The notes: a model not told the origin generated them from the letters alone. Shown: positions 36,647 through 48,093, counted from the stretch's first letter. The stretch is 64,000 nt of DNA from Aotearoamyces nothofagi (GCA_015345905.1 JADDTR010000010.1:124001-188000), one strand, 5' to 3'. Made by a program: numbers and translations.

Positions 36647-37057
36647 ATGTCTTCTGCCATCGTCTCAGCATCGGGTGCAGCTGCTCCAACGGCAGCAGAG
36701 CTCCACGAACTCTCGCTCCAAGCGCAGAACTTTATTCCTGCAGCAGGAGCCCGACCGCCCACCCAGTTCCTGTCTCTTGCACCCGCAACCTCCGCATCCT
36801 ACCCGAAGGGAAAGCCTGCCCCTCTATCCAAGTCATCTCCCATTCTTCAACAAGGAACACCAGTCTCCGAAGTTCCTACCTTATCGGTCGAGGAGATCAA
36901 GGCCAGTTTGAATGCAGCTCACAGTCGGAGCAGCAGTCTGGCATCTGAGGGATCAATGGGAAGTGCAGCTGGCAGACGGAGATTCCTCAAGCTGGGTCCT
37001 GTACACTACGGTGAATCAGATGGCAAGGGAGACTGGAGCGAGGTTATTGAAGAATAA
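36647..37057 (+). CDS. Small conserved fungal protein of unknown function, 136 residues
   Basis: Single exon. The start sits in a good fungal context (CCAAAATGTC). The protein begins MSSAIVSASGAAAPTAAELH, continues with a Pro/Ser-rich disordered part (QNFIPAAGARPPTQFLSLAP, KGKPAPLSKSSP) and closes with RRRFLKLGPVHYGESDGKGD and WSEVIEE. The ARPPTQFLxLxPA and FLKLGPVHxGE blocks recur, as I recall, in small uncharacterised proteins across filamentous ascomycetes; I know no assigned function. It has no signal peptide or membrane segment. A TATA box and long CT-rich leader suggest strong or regulated expression. The leader is either unspliced or contains an intron I could not define. Confidence 0.72.
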   Translation: MSSAIVSASGAAAPTAAELHELSLQAQNFIPAAGARPPTQFLSLAPATSASYPKGKPAPLSKSSPILQQGTPVSEVPTLSVEEIKASLNAAHSRSSSLASEGSMGSAAGRRRFLKLGPVHYGESDGKGDWSEVIEE

Positions 37058-37640
37058 AAAAAAGGTGTAGGACTTGCATGCTTGTGATGACGACTTTGGG
37101 ATACATGACGAGGAGTTGGAGTTTTACAGATTGGGCTTTATGAATAAGGCGAGGATATACCGGCGCGCATGAACAAAAAATACATCACTGCTAGATCGAC
37201 AGCTTGGTATTTCCAGGCGAATTTTAGCTGATGCCGGTGCGCATCATTTCATTCGCATCATTAGCTATTAATTGATACTTTTTTCAATCTACTGTCTCTA
37301 ATGCCTCGCGCCCGAAGAGCTCGTTCATACGACATCGTATATCAAATCCAAGCCTACCTACTACACGACACCGAATTCGCAGAGCCCCATATATCAACAT
37401 ATGTTCTCGCACCCACTCCAAACCATGCCGATAATCTCGAGAGCACAGCGTTTTCCTGCTACAACTCATGCCGATATCGGTCTCGAGGGCACCCCGCAAA
37501 CACCATACACTCGAAAAAAAGAAGAAAATTTGTGAAACCGTTCATCTCGACCGTTCATCTCGACAAGGGGGGATGGGATCTCGGAGATCGCTTCTAGGGG
37601 CATGATAAGGGTTGCTAATGGGCTCATCGAGGACTCGTCT

Positions 37641-37840
37641 CGAGGCTACTTTCAAAATTGAAGGCACACCCTAGCAACTTTCAACAAAGCATCATGTTAC
37701 AACTGTTATATCACGACAACAGCTTTGGTAGAAATCTCTCCAATTGGTACAGAGATCGAACTGCTTCTTCTGAATCTCCGGTGAAAGTCTCGGGGAATTC
37801 TCTGTCGTGTCCTGGTAGTACTCTCCAATCAAAAACACGC
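37641..37840 (+). mobile_element. MITE-like element, copy A (right end missing)
   Basis: Begins CGAGGCTACTTTCAAAATTG followed by AAGGCACACC. It shares its interior with copies B and C: CAACTTTCAA, TATCACG-CAACAGCTTTG, TTGGTACAGAGA, AACTGCTTCTTCT, and GGTAGTACT followed by ATCAAAAAC. No coding capacity. The right inverted repeat is not present in recognisable form. Confidence 0.8.
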
Positions 37841-38585
37841 ATATCTCTGGTGGTTATAGGTGTGCCTCCAGTAATTATTTTTCAGAATCGACTACCCTAC
37901 CGGCGATACAGATAAGCAAAAAAAAAATCGATAATGTTCTGTCAACGCCAAAGAAAAAAAAATTCGCAAATGTGCTGTCAGCGGCCTCGTTGGGACTCCT
38001 TATCGTCGCGGCGCTTTCTGCTGTCAAGGAATTTCGTGGTCGTTACATTCCGATGATGAATTCGGCTACGGGCGGCTTGTACAGTACAGATGCTAGTATA
38101 GACGCTGAGCCAGTGCTTGCCTATGTGGAGCGTGGTCTCGATAGCCTGGTGTGGTGGACTCTAGGCTCCATTCGGACCGATGAAAAAAGTCACGATTTTT
38201 TATCCTATATATCAGCTTCAGCATGTTCCACAGGACCGCATGATAGTATCTGTCCACGTATAACAATATGAGATGATGAAAAAATTAAATAGAGATGTGC
38301 TTTTAAACTTCTCGCAATCATGAATTATGACTGTCTATCAGCTAGCCAGCTACCCATCTCGCTCCATGACGAAGATTTCTGTCTTAGCTCCATTGCCGAT
38401 GTCCAGTCCTTCGCTCCGGGCACCGCTAGACGTGGCATTATCCAGTCCGGTCACCTCAGGGATACTCACTACTGCTATTGTACTGTACGCCCATCCACTC
38501 ACTTGTGAGCTTAGCTTCGTTGAAAAGGCAAGCCCCCGATAGGCTCGCTCTGTACTCCCCAAGACGCCAGTTACGTTTTGATAGA

Positions 38586-38780
38586 CGAGGCTAAGTTCGA
38601 AATTGAAGGCACACTTTGGCAACTTTCAATAAAGAGCTGTATTGAAACTGTCGTATCACGGCAACAGCTTTGATTAAATTTTCTTAAATTGGTACAGAGA
38701 ACTGCTTCTTCTAAATCTCTTGTCTTAGTTTCAGAAAAATATCCCGTCATTTCCTAGCGGTACTTGTGTTGGACAAAACA
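38586..38780 (+). mobile_element. MITE-like element, copy B (right end missing)
   Basis: Begins GAGGCTAAGTTCGAAATTGA and continues AGGCACAC, CAACTTTCAATAAAG, GTATCACGGCAACAGCTTTG, TTGGTACAGAGAACTGCTTC and AAATCTCTTGTCTTAG. It lies 0.95 kb from copy A in the same orientation. Non-coding. Confidence 0.85.
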
Positions 38781-39222
38781 TAAATATCACAAATCACGGT
38801 CATTGAGCATGATGAGACACAGTTTGATACCAGCTGTATCGATTGCTGACTACCCTCTTTCAAATAGTAAGCTTAATAACGCAATGGATTTTGGTCACAA
38901 TGTGGCTCTAATCCATGCCATGATCGCCACTCTGATGGCTGTAAGACAGCGACCACTTAAAGGTGCCACTATCAGACCTTTACTACAAATTAATTAGTTG
39001 CTCAAAGCAAGATGACGGACGCCTAGTAAAGGTAGGGGCTGAAGCCTCTCAAGGGAGAGAAGTGGGATTTTTAGTGCGAGAAGCATAAGTTCCGCAGACT
39101 CGCAAAAATCAAAGCAGAGTAAAGTAAATCGCAGTTTCAGAACGCCATTCGAAACATCGAAGCCCTAGAGCTAACGCCCTTTTATGGCAATCGCACGAAG
39201 GTCAAGTCAGACTGTATTCTGC

Positions 39223-40346
39223 TCAACTTGCAGGCAGGTTCTGCATCTTTCCCTTACCATCGGCAATCCATTCAGGCTCGATGAGTCTCTCGCGATCCTG
39301 GTACAAGAATTTGTAGGCCGTGCGAATGGTTCCATCACTAACACCGGCAACCTGTGAGATCTCTTTTGCGCTCTTAGGTTTGCCAAGTAAGTGTGAGGCC
39401 ATGTATATGCAGGCGGCAGCGACCGACAGAGGAGATCGACCGGCGAGATCACCGACGGTAGACATCTTCTCGGCCAAGCCTGTGGACACCTTGACAAACT
39501 GCTGGCCCTTAAGACCAAGCTGGCTGCAGTACCGGAGGCAGAGGTCGCTAGCATTGGTAGATTGAGTGGCTTTGTATTGGTCTGCTGGCGCAACAGTGCC
39601 TTTAAACGTTCTGTTAACATACGTAGTAATATTAGTCTGCCTATCATAAATGACTTACCACCAGCACTAATAGACTTCTTAATCTCCTCGCTAGCAAAGA
39701 ACTTCTCTAGTAGCTTGAAGGTCCTTCCAATATCCTTCTTGGAAACCTGCGTTAAAGCGTAGATCTCGCGGAAAGTGCGGGGAACTTTCATCTGGCGGCA
39801 AGCAATGAAGATGCAACCAGCAATAAGAGCCTCTTGGGACTTGCCCTTGAATGCTTTGGCGTCATCAACTAGCTTGTAAAGGTGCTTAGCAGTATCAGAG
39901 ACGTTCTTTGGAATGTTGACAGCATCACAGTGAGCGCCGATCTCCTTATATGCAGCAAGCAGACCCTTCGTAGCTTTATCGTGGGATGACTTGTTCTGCG
40001 CACGATGTAGATCACGACTGCGGCCTGTTCCATCACCGAATGCAATGGTGGTCTGTAGTTGAGAGCCATTGAGAAGTGGGTTTGCACCGTCACCCACACG
40101 AGAAGGATCGTCAGTACCTTGATCATCATTCGAGAAAGTGCGCCATTCGGAACGAGTATCAACGATGCGGTCACCCAAAACAAGGCCACAAGATCCGCAC
40201 ACCATGTCGCCGGATGAGAACTCTTCGACTAGGTTGGGTGGAAACTCCTTACAGTCCTTGCACATCATAGTCATGTTGAGATTCTCGACATACTCTGCTT
40301 CGCCGGCATTTCCAGCACCGAGGGCTGCAAATGCCGCCGCAGCCAT
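39223..40346 (-). CDS. SUA7: Transcription initiation factor IIB (TFIIB)
   Basis: Two exons on the minus strand: 39659-40346 and 39223-39599, giving 354 residues. TFIIB bridges TBP-bound promoter DNA and RNA polymerase II and helps choose the start site. An N-terminal zinc ribbon (Cys 29, 32, 50 and 53: CKDC and CGSC) is followed by the reader/linker block (GDRIVDTRSEWRTFSNDDQG). Two cyclin folds follow (for example AGCIFIACRQMKVPRTFREI and SPLSVAAACIYMASHL). The frame stays open through the intron, giving a false C-terminus. The correct second exon (VAPADQYKATQST, then GLAEKMSTVGDLAG) is reached in frame with donor GTAAGT and acceptor TAAAG (59-nt intron), whereas the nearer AACAG acceptor shifts frame. 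The frame is also open upstream of 40346 without an ATG; the ribbon position fits the start given. Confidence 0.95.
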
Positions 40347-41486
40347 CTTTGGTTTGTAAGGCTTAGCCCGGTAGATGTTTCTAGCGTCGCTGAGGATTTC
40401 CCGGGGGGAGATGCGTTCCTTTGGAAGAGACTTCTTCTTCTTTGTGACTAAAAAACGCGTTCTTAGATCTGAGGTTGGTGTTTGGCAAAGTCGAGCGGTG
40501 GAGAGCTTGACGAAAAGTGGTGAATGCGTTTTGGCGGTATTGTCGACTGGAATTCACTCCAGTCAGATACTGTGGAAGTGTCTTGACCGTACAGCCACCA
40601 GTGACTGGTGTTGATCGCCACCTCAGATTGACGTAGACTCCCAGCTGCGTCAAAGCTACCTCAATATCTCACTTGGGCCCTTCCGTCGTATATAGATGAG
40701 TTCACAGAAAGTAGATGCCCTATTTCTCAAAATCGATATAGAAGTGCGCTGCTGCCTTGGTTTCGATCGTTCTGCACCAGTGAAGGCGTCGGCGAAGTAT
40801 TAAACCTCGTCGGAACGTAGAATGATCGTTGAAGTAGTCGTAACTATCGCTAGAAAGATGACCAGCAACTTTGGGAGCGCTTGATGCGACGTTATGACGT
40901 TCTTCGGGGTGGCGAGCGAGCGTGTGTAGTGAAGTGAGGGTGAAAAGAATTGAAGAAGGCTGGCGGTACTATTTATCGCGCCGTTCTTGAATCTACCCCA
41001 TCACGTGATTTGCATGGGGTAAGCGAATATCTACCCTTTAATAAGCATGTTGAATGCTTCATATAAATACTTAGTAATCATCATACACTGACTACCTTCA
41101 GTGAATTAATGATTGGGGGAATATTCGGAATTGACCTTGTAGTATTGCTATCAGTATCCGTTAAACATACCGAATTACCGACATATGGTCTTCTCATCAT
41201 GACTTTGCTAATTTTATACTTGGTCTTGACAATTAATTATTTATTAACACGTGCAATATTTTAATATTTCTACTACATAGACCATAGCAGTTACGAATTT
41301 TTATTCTGTAGCACAGTAGCAGAGTGTGCTGCTAGAAATAGCAGACAAGATATTGTCGATATATCGTTCTTAAATTCCACACATACTAGTACAAGAAGCC
41401 TCCAACTTGATCATGCAAATCAATGCACCAACTATCATACAAGTCCGAAGACATCGTTATTAGGGAGTATGGCTTTTGTCGCAACC
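40347..41486. other. Spacer upstream of TFIIB
   Basis: 1.1 kb holding the TFIIB promoter. The 41.0-41.4 kb part is AT-rich. No gene or repeat was seen. Confidence 0.5.
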
Positions 41487-42335
41487 CTATGCACGCTGCA
41501 CTTCCACCTCTACCATTTCATCGTCTTCTGCCGACCCAAAAGTGGGGGCAACGTGCACAACTTCATCCTCGTCATCATCCTCTAAACTTACCCTCCTCTT
41601 AGCCTCTGTCGTACTCGGCCTCCTCTCTTTCGACCTTGCACCGGCAATTCCCGCTGATGCCCTGAATTCATCATCCGAGTCATCACTTGCGCTCTCATCG
41701 GAACTCTGCGTATCAACATCGTCAGCATATGCTCTATCTTGGTTCCCCTTGACTTCATTGACATCTGCACTAGGACGCTCTGGATGGCTGGAAAGCCAAA
41801 GTGACGGAGAGTTTACCCGGACGTGCGGTTCCGAGTTAGAAATACCTACATGGTCATTTGGCCTATCTCTTTCCTCAAGCTCCATGTCCAGTTCGTCTAA
41901 GGACACTTGCTGACCTGTAAGAACTGACCCAGGTGGCAAGACGCCCTGGCCTTCAGCCATGACTTCAAGATCACCGATAGTGAACTCAGAATGCTCGTCC
42001 TCTTCATCATCTTCTTCGGCGGCGAAGGGATTAAGATTATTTCTGTGCTCCGCTTGCTCGGCGTCGAACTCGCCACCGCTAGAAGAATTCTCGGTGTTTT
42101 GCTTGCTATGTAAGGCAAGACGAGCTGCTAGCTGGCGTCTAGCGCGTGAAGGCGGAATGTTGAGAGGTGGGGGTGGCGGAGGTGGTGCTAAGGGGGGCTC
42201 CAGTTCAGATTCTGTATTTGACGTTGCTGTTGTTGTTGATGGCGTTGATATGTAGCGTGAAAACTGGGAAGAAGTAATGTAAGCGTTTGGTTCATGTAGT
42301 ATGATAGTCACCCAAAAACACGAGGAAGCCTCCAT
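41487..42335 (-). CDS. Probable C-terminal exon of the SAPS gene (junction unresolved)
   Basis: A 249-codon open stretch on the minus strand with clear protein character from about 42270. It reads ELEPPLAPPPPPPPLNIPPS, then SRARRQLAARLALHSKQ, then acidic/Ser-rich repeats (EEDDEEDEHSEFTIGDLEVM) to a TAG at 41487. An acceptor (ACTTCTTCCCAG) sits just before FSRYISTP. I recall the polyproline plus RQLAARLALH arrangement in C-terminal tails of fungal SAPS proteins, and the piece lies directly downstream of the SAPS stop at 42532 on the same strand. No canonical donor before that stop joins the two in frame. It may therefore be an alternative 3' exon, a separate gene lacking its first exon, or the remnant of a longer reading frame in this strain. 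Confidence 0.45.
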   Translation of the reverse strand: MEASSCFWVTIILHEPNAYITSSQFSRYISTPSTTTATSNTESELEPPLAPPPPPPPLNIPPSRARRQLAARLALHSKQNTENSSSGGEFDAEQAEHRNNLNPFAAEEDDEEDEHSEFTIGDLEVMAEGQGVLPPGSVLTGQQVSLDELDMELEERDRPNDHVGISNSEPHVRVNSPSLWLSSHPERPSADVNEVKGNQDRAYADDVDTQSSDESASDDSDDEFRASAGIAGARSKERRPSTTEAKRRVSLEDDDEDEVVHVAPTFGSAEDDEMVEVEVQRA

Positions 42336-42531
42336 GGGGACACGTTGAGCACCTGATCACAATTATGAGATGTACTGAATGAAACAAGAGAGGAGGTACA
42401 AGGTTCTTGACATCTTACAAGGTTGAGAACTTGAGTGACAAGGCTGAAGAGACATCCAAATGTTGTGGATACCATTCTTGACTATGACATTGCCACAAAA
42501 GATATCGCCTTGCAAGATGACGCGAAGTGCA

Positions 42532-45500
42532 TTATTCAATGCTCCCCGGAAACAGTGGAGGCTCCTGATCCATGATCTCGAAATCAAGATCATCGTCACA
42601 CGTATCTAGATTAGGGGCTGAAGGAACGGGAGCACCCACTTCAGCACCGCCAACGTTTGAATTTCTCAACCCGTCCTCGTCAATATCCTCGTCCATTTCT
42701 TCATCCTCCTCATCGCTAGAACTTCCGAATCCGCTGAGCAACGAGCCGCCAGTTAGAGTGAAACTCCCGCCATTGGCGCCATTACCATTAGCAAGATCCA
42801 TTGCGTCTAGGCTGGAAGATCCGTTCAGACCTGCATCTGCTAGAGCGGAAGATCCTGCTCCGCCGAACCCTGATGCAGCATTCACAGCGTTCATGACGGC
42901 TTGCCTAGGTCCAACTGACATATCGGGTCGTACGCCACCAAGGATAGCGTTATCTCGATCCCTCGTCTCAGCCAAGGTCACCTCGACGTAAGTGATCCAT
43001 TCGCCGTTCATTACCTTGTCTAGCACTGACTCCGACAATAGTTCGGGTGGATGTCTCTCGGTGAATTTTACGACCTCTTCAGCAATAAGCGTTAAATGGC
43101 CCATATACCCGAGGCGCATTTTATTTAGCTCCTGTGCTTCATCACTCTTCTTTTGTCCGTCCACAATTCGCATAGTGATATCTCCGGTATCAAAGAGATC
43201 AACTGCTAGAGTGCTGTTGTAGCCGCGGTCCATGGGACCGTTAAATACCTGTTGTACAACGTCATAGACGACGTTGTGTAAGAAATTGTTCCATGGAAAT
43301 CGGAAGAAGAAGTCCTACGGATCAAACAATTAGCCAAATTCATTAGCATTTGAGGCATGAATTACCAGAATAGTTGGCACCACTTTGTGTTCGACGAACT
43401 GCATCTTGAGATAGTCTCCAACGACTGGCGATTGCGCGTTATCCGTAATACTCAGCTTAGAGGTATCATCGGCATTCCCCATCATTATCAAGTGTGAACT
43501 ATCTCCTGCCTCTCCCATAGTAGTATCAACAGTCTCTGTTGAATTATGTGAAGAAGTGGGCCCTTCTTGAGATAATAGAGGACGATCCTCGGCGTCATTC
43601 GAAGAAGATTCTTCAAATTTTTTGGCAAATAAAGGTGCAGGCTTGTCTTCTGGATGAGGTGAAAGATTTGGGTCATTTGACACTGAACCGAATGGGGTGT
43701 CTAACGTCACGGGTACATCATGCTGGATAGGCTGATTTGATTCTGGTTGTGACTGTGGTTGTGGCTCAAGGGCCTCTTTCAAAACCTCATCAATATGCTT
43801 ATCGGGACTGGCAAGGGTCTGATCAATTCCCTCTTCAGAATAGAGTTCAGCAGTAGATGGTGTAGTCATAGGGACATCTTCGTCAACTTTTAGACCTCCA
43901 ACTCTTTGAGATAGTTCTTTTGTGGGCGAAAGAGGCGAAACCACCAGGGTTGGGTCTTGAATGTTGTCTGTTCGAAGGGGTTCCACATCGGCGTTCAGCC
44001 GAGGAGAACTTAACGGCTCGTCAACAAATTCCTCATCATCCTTATCCAAAAACGAGAGCGAGGTTTCTTGTGTTGGGGTGAGCGTTTCTTCATCCATATC
44101 AGGTTTCTCGTCAAAGTCGTCCTTCGCGTCATCTTCCAAATCGCCAGCGTGAGTGACCTCTTCAAAGCCATCATCATCGGAAGCATTTTGAACTTCAAGT
44201 TTGCGCATATCATCCGGCGACCCTGATGAAAGGCGGCTTGCTGTGGATGATTTCATGGTGAGATCATCATTGATCGAGCCACTTCGATCTGCCGACACTC
44301 CGAGCTTGCCTTCCGACTTTAATCGTTCTCGCTCGAGATCTCGTGATCTGACAAAATCCTCGCTTCCAGCTTCATTCAATAGACCCATGTTACTGCAGTG
44401 CAAGAGCTCAGCCATGAGCTCGCAGGTTTTAAACCTATCAAAACCTAGGGGTTCAATCTTGTTGCCGAAGGCCGCGCTCAATTCTTTCCTCCTAATCGTG
44501 ACGGGACCATCTCCCCCACCAATTGTATGATTTGGGCTGAGGATTAGTTCCATAAAATCCGGTACATGCTTCGCAAACATCCGTAGCAAAGTCCCAAGAT
44601 ATATTGGGTCTCGACTTGATGGCGACAAGTTGGATTCGGCGCCTACATCAGGATCATAGTCTGAATTATTCTTCCTAATGACTTCAATGACGATACCAAC
44701 TCCAACAGTTAGTGGATTGCCACCTTTTAGCATATCATTGATGAGCTTTTCCACACACTCTTGAGAGACAAGTTGTCGCGTGAGCTCGTTCGGTCCGATG
44801 CACGACTGTTCGTTTTGCGATGCATTGGCAGATATTGTGATGATCGCTTTCAAAAAGTCCCCAGCCGATGTTTGAGTAGCCCATGAGTGCTCAGCCGAAA
44901 GGAACGAAAGCAAAATAGGCATTAAATTTTGCGAATGAAGCCACTAAAATACGTTAGTCCCTAGGAGCTCTCAAATGACCAAAGTATCTTACATCAACAA
45001 TCCCTTGCCCACCTTCTACTTTGTCCATCGAGATTATCTTGAGAAGCAGGTCCATAACCATAGGCGAATCAACATGCTGAAGAATGTTCTGCACAACACC
45101 GTCAATTGACTTGAAGAGCTCAAGCATCTCTTCCGTCTTTTTATCCAACAAGGCCTCGTTAACCTTAGTAAAATAACTCGCTTGGAGGGGATCAAGAGGA
45201 GGTGGAATGCTGAGGAAGTTCCAGAACTTGCGGAGAAGCGTTTGATTCTCCAGTAAGGCAGCTGACAGGGACCAAGAGTCGGAAGACAGAATCTCTGCCG
45301 CAACATAAGCATAGCGGTTGCGCTTCTTCTCCTTCTCATCATCCTCATCTTCAGAGTTTATGCGTGTGAGTGATAGCGACAGGTCTTTGTCTTTCCCTTT
45401 TGAATCATCTCCCTCCCCTTCATTATCCTCGTCAACAGTCGATGCAGCTGGCTCCAGTTTCGGCGCAACTACATACTCTAGTAGCTTTTCTAAAATCGGA

Positions 45501-45655
45501 TCCTCTCGAAGGTATTCAATGAGTTTTGTGTTATGTGACTTTAGTTCTTGTATTAGGTCACTCTCGTCAAGTAGTTCTTCTAGCGTAACATCAGATTTGT
45601 CGAGAAGAGTATCGATCGTGGAGATATTGGCGTATCCGCCAAATCGCCAGAACAT
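42532..45655 (-). CDS. SAPS-family protein (SIT4/PP6 phosphatase-associated regulator)
   Basis: Three exons on the minus strand: 44993-45655, 43366-44943 and 42532-43314, giving 1007 residues; introns are 49 and 51 nt. Family members (yeast Sap155/185/190, fission yeast Ekc1, animal PP6R) bind and direct the Sit4/PP6 phosphatase in TOR signalling, the G1/S transition and kinetochore function. The N-terminus MFWRFGGYANISTIDTLLDK is diagnostic. The helical SAPS domain spans roughly residues 120-430 (VDWLHSQNLMPILLSFLS, IEPLGFDRFKTCELMAELL). A disordered acidic middle is followed by the conserved DFFFRFPWNNFLHNVVYDVV, MRLGYMGHLTLIAEEVV and WITYVEVTLAETRDRDNAIL, then an acidic tail ending DDDLDFEIMDQEPP and LFPGSIE. 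The stop may be premature, given the orphan exon just downstream. Confidence 0.92.
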
Positions 45656-46813
45656 CTTGAATTAGGTGAAAGATATCGCTTGCCACCTGGGAGGGAGTGG
45701 CAGGTCGAGACAGAGATAGTTATTCCAAGCACACAGAACCAGGAAGTTGGTCATGCGTGTGCAGGTCGGCCTCGGGTGTATAGAGCTGGCTGCAGGTATA
45801 CGTTCACTGAGTCGCACTTATGACTATCGTAAATCGTAGGCAGTGCTGTATTTCAGGAATACTACATGTATTGTAATGTCATCAGCGTCGTGGACACCTT
45901 GGGTAGGAAACATGTGTTGTATGGAAAGTCTCTGGCGCCACGGTGCGCCAGACAATGCTAAAGATCTGTTGGATGCGGAGAGATAAGATAAAATGCTCAC
46001 AAGCTATTTGAATAGGTATATAGTCGTTGTAATAGGTTCTAGGGCTGAGATTAAGTACACACACTCTTGATTTTTGAGCCTCGGTGAATGAGCTGGCGAT
46101 TACGCTATCTCGTAGACCGACGAGTAATGAACGCGCACACAAGGTCTGGGTATCGAAAGAGACAACAAGAAAGGAAGTAGAAGTACAAGGTTGAGTGCCG
46201 TATGAGGGATTGTTATCGTGACTGGAAGTACGAGGGCTGGACTTTGAGGTTGAGATGCGGCTTGGCTTGGGCCGCCTGCGATTCTCTTCCCGCGAAATCC
46301 CTGTAACAATCTGGTCTTGTCATCCACCCCTTTTTGGCGCGTGTAAATTAGAACAGAATTCTTATAACTTTATAACTCTACAGTGGAAACCATATATTTT
46401 ATTTTGCAAAAGTCATATGATTACTTATTGTAATACACAATCTTGTGTACCGCAGCCTTGATACGTGGAGCCCTACTGAAACAAGTTTATAGGTGCCACG
46501 TGACGCTTTGGCGAGATGCATATGTGAGTTCTCGTTCTCGTTTCTCGAGGCTAATAATGACGATGTCGCATTACGGCTAACTGTAGCGAACAGTTAACGC
46601 AAGTTGCCCGTGTCCGCAAGTCGAGACTCTGGTAACCAACTCCCCTACCAGCTTACTTGTCAATCGCAAGGATCCCAGGCATCTACGAACTTGTGAAACC
46701 TACAGTAGGACCTGTTACTCTGATAAGGCATAGAATCAACGGGGCATCGCTAGCATATCGTACATTTCCTTACACTCTCGCCACCTACCCCATCGACCGT
46801 CCGGCGAGACAAG
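45656..46813. promoter_or_regulatory. Divergent promoter region of the SAPS gene and VPS60
   Basis: 1.16 kb between divergent start codons. Short ORFs inside have no protein pattern. No element was identified. Confidence 0.5.
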
Positions 46814-47544
46814 ATGAATCGTCTATTCGGCGCAAAGAGCACAGGCCCCAAGCCGACGCTCGATGGAGCAATATCTAATGTGAGCATCAGTTTATTTCAC
46901 TTTCACCTCGGATCCTGTCTCTCTTACTACGTCGCGTCCCTCTTGACTGCAACTGAGCTAACATTGCGCAGGTCGACGGTCGAGTAGCCTCAATAGATGT
47001 CAAGCTCGCCAGCATCAACGCCGAGCTCACTGCCTACCAAACAAAGATCTCCAAAATGCGCGATGGACCAGGAAAAACAGCAATCAAGCAAAAAGCGCTC
47101 AAAGTCCTGCAACGGCGGAAGATGTACGAGGGGCAACGTGACCAGCTTGAACAGCAAAGCTGGAATATGCAACAAGCTGGCATGATGACGGACAACCTAA
47201 AAAATGTCATGACAACTGTCGATGTGATGAAGCAGACGAATAAAAGTCTCAAGCAACAATATGGCAAGATCAATATTGATAAAATCGAACAGATGCAGGA
47301 TGAGATGGCTGACTTGATGGACATTGGCAATGACATCCAGGAAAGCATTAGTCGAAGTTATGATGTACCAGAGGATGTGGACGAAGCAGAACTTGACGCA
47401 GAACTGGAAGCACTTGGGGACGAGGTGGAGTTTGAGAGCTATGGACAAGCACAGGGAACGCCAAGCTTCATGGTGGATGAGGTACCACAGTTCATCGATG
47501 AGGCGCCCGAAACAGGAGCAAAGGTAAAAGAGGTTGCTGGATAA
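46814..47544 (+). CDS. VPS60: ESCRT-III family protein Vps60 (CHMP5)
   Basis: Two exons: 46814-46879 and 46972-47544 (92-nt intron), giving 212 residues. Vps60 is the Snf7-family protein that binds Vta1 and stimulates the Vps4 ATPase late in multivesicular body formation. MNRLFGAKSTGPKPTLDGAI is the signature start of this subfamily. The Snf7 core follows (VDGRVASIDVKLASINAELT, ALKVLQRRKMYEGQRDQLEQ), then the acidic C-terminal half (IQESISRSYDVPEDVDEAEL) and the C-terminal helix region. The length fits the family. It is the second ESCRT gene in the window, 20 kb from VPS28. Confidence 0.96.
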
Positions 47545-48053
47545 GACTGCACTTTACTTGCATGGCGTTGGAGATGGAGGAGTAGGTAGTATTGAATTTT
47601 AATGATATCTTTAAGGACAAGTTATCACGGTTGATGAAGTCTCATGGCTTGTGATAATGTAGAAAAATAGTCAATGAACATTTTTTATCTCGTACCAACG
47701 CTCGAGTGTGGCTTACCAGAGGCCTTTGTACATGCAAACAGTTGCTGGATATAGTATTGGATACAAGAAAAAAGATCCAGCACAGAGAAGTAAAATAGGA
47801 GCAGCTTGCACATCAGTGGATCTTCATGGAAACCGTCAGAGTTTCCCCAAAGCTTCTGTAACCTAACAAGAAGATGTCTTGGTCTTATACCGCTTCAGAC
47901 AGCCACTAGCTATAGCCCTCGATCCTTCAGCACCTCGTAAAATGCTTCCAAGCGTAACCTACGTATAGGCTGTAACACACAGACAATGCACGAGGAACGC
48001 CACGGCGTTTCCAGTTTCCAGTTTCCAAACAACGCTGGGCGAGGACGGAGTGG

Positions 48054-48093
48054 TAGTTGCCAAAGTGTGCCTTCAATTTTGAACTTAGCCTCG
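48054..48093 (-). mobile_element. MITE-like element, terminal fragment D
   Basis: About 40 bp, read on the minus strand as CGAGGCTAAGTTCAAAATTG, then AAGGCACACTTTGGCAACT, matching the left end of copy B almost exactly. The rest of the element is absent. Confidence 0.8.

Larger units (their letters stand above)
37058..39222. other. Spacer with two MITE-like copies
   Basis: 2.2 kb between the small protein gene and the TFIIB 3' end. It contains the two repeat copies listed separately and otherwise A-rich sequence without a gene. Confidence 0.55.

Noticed and set aside
40381-40653. N-terminal extension of TFIIB upstream of 40346
   Set aside because: The frame is open, but it has no ATG in several hundred bases, and the zinc ribbon is already at the usual distance from the start at 40346.
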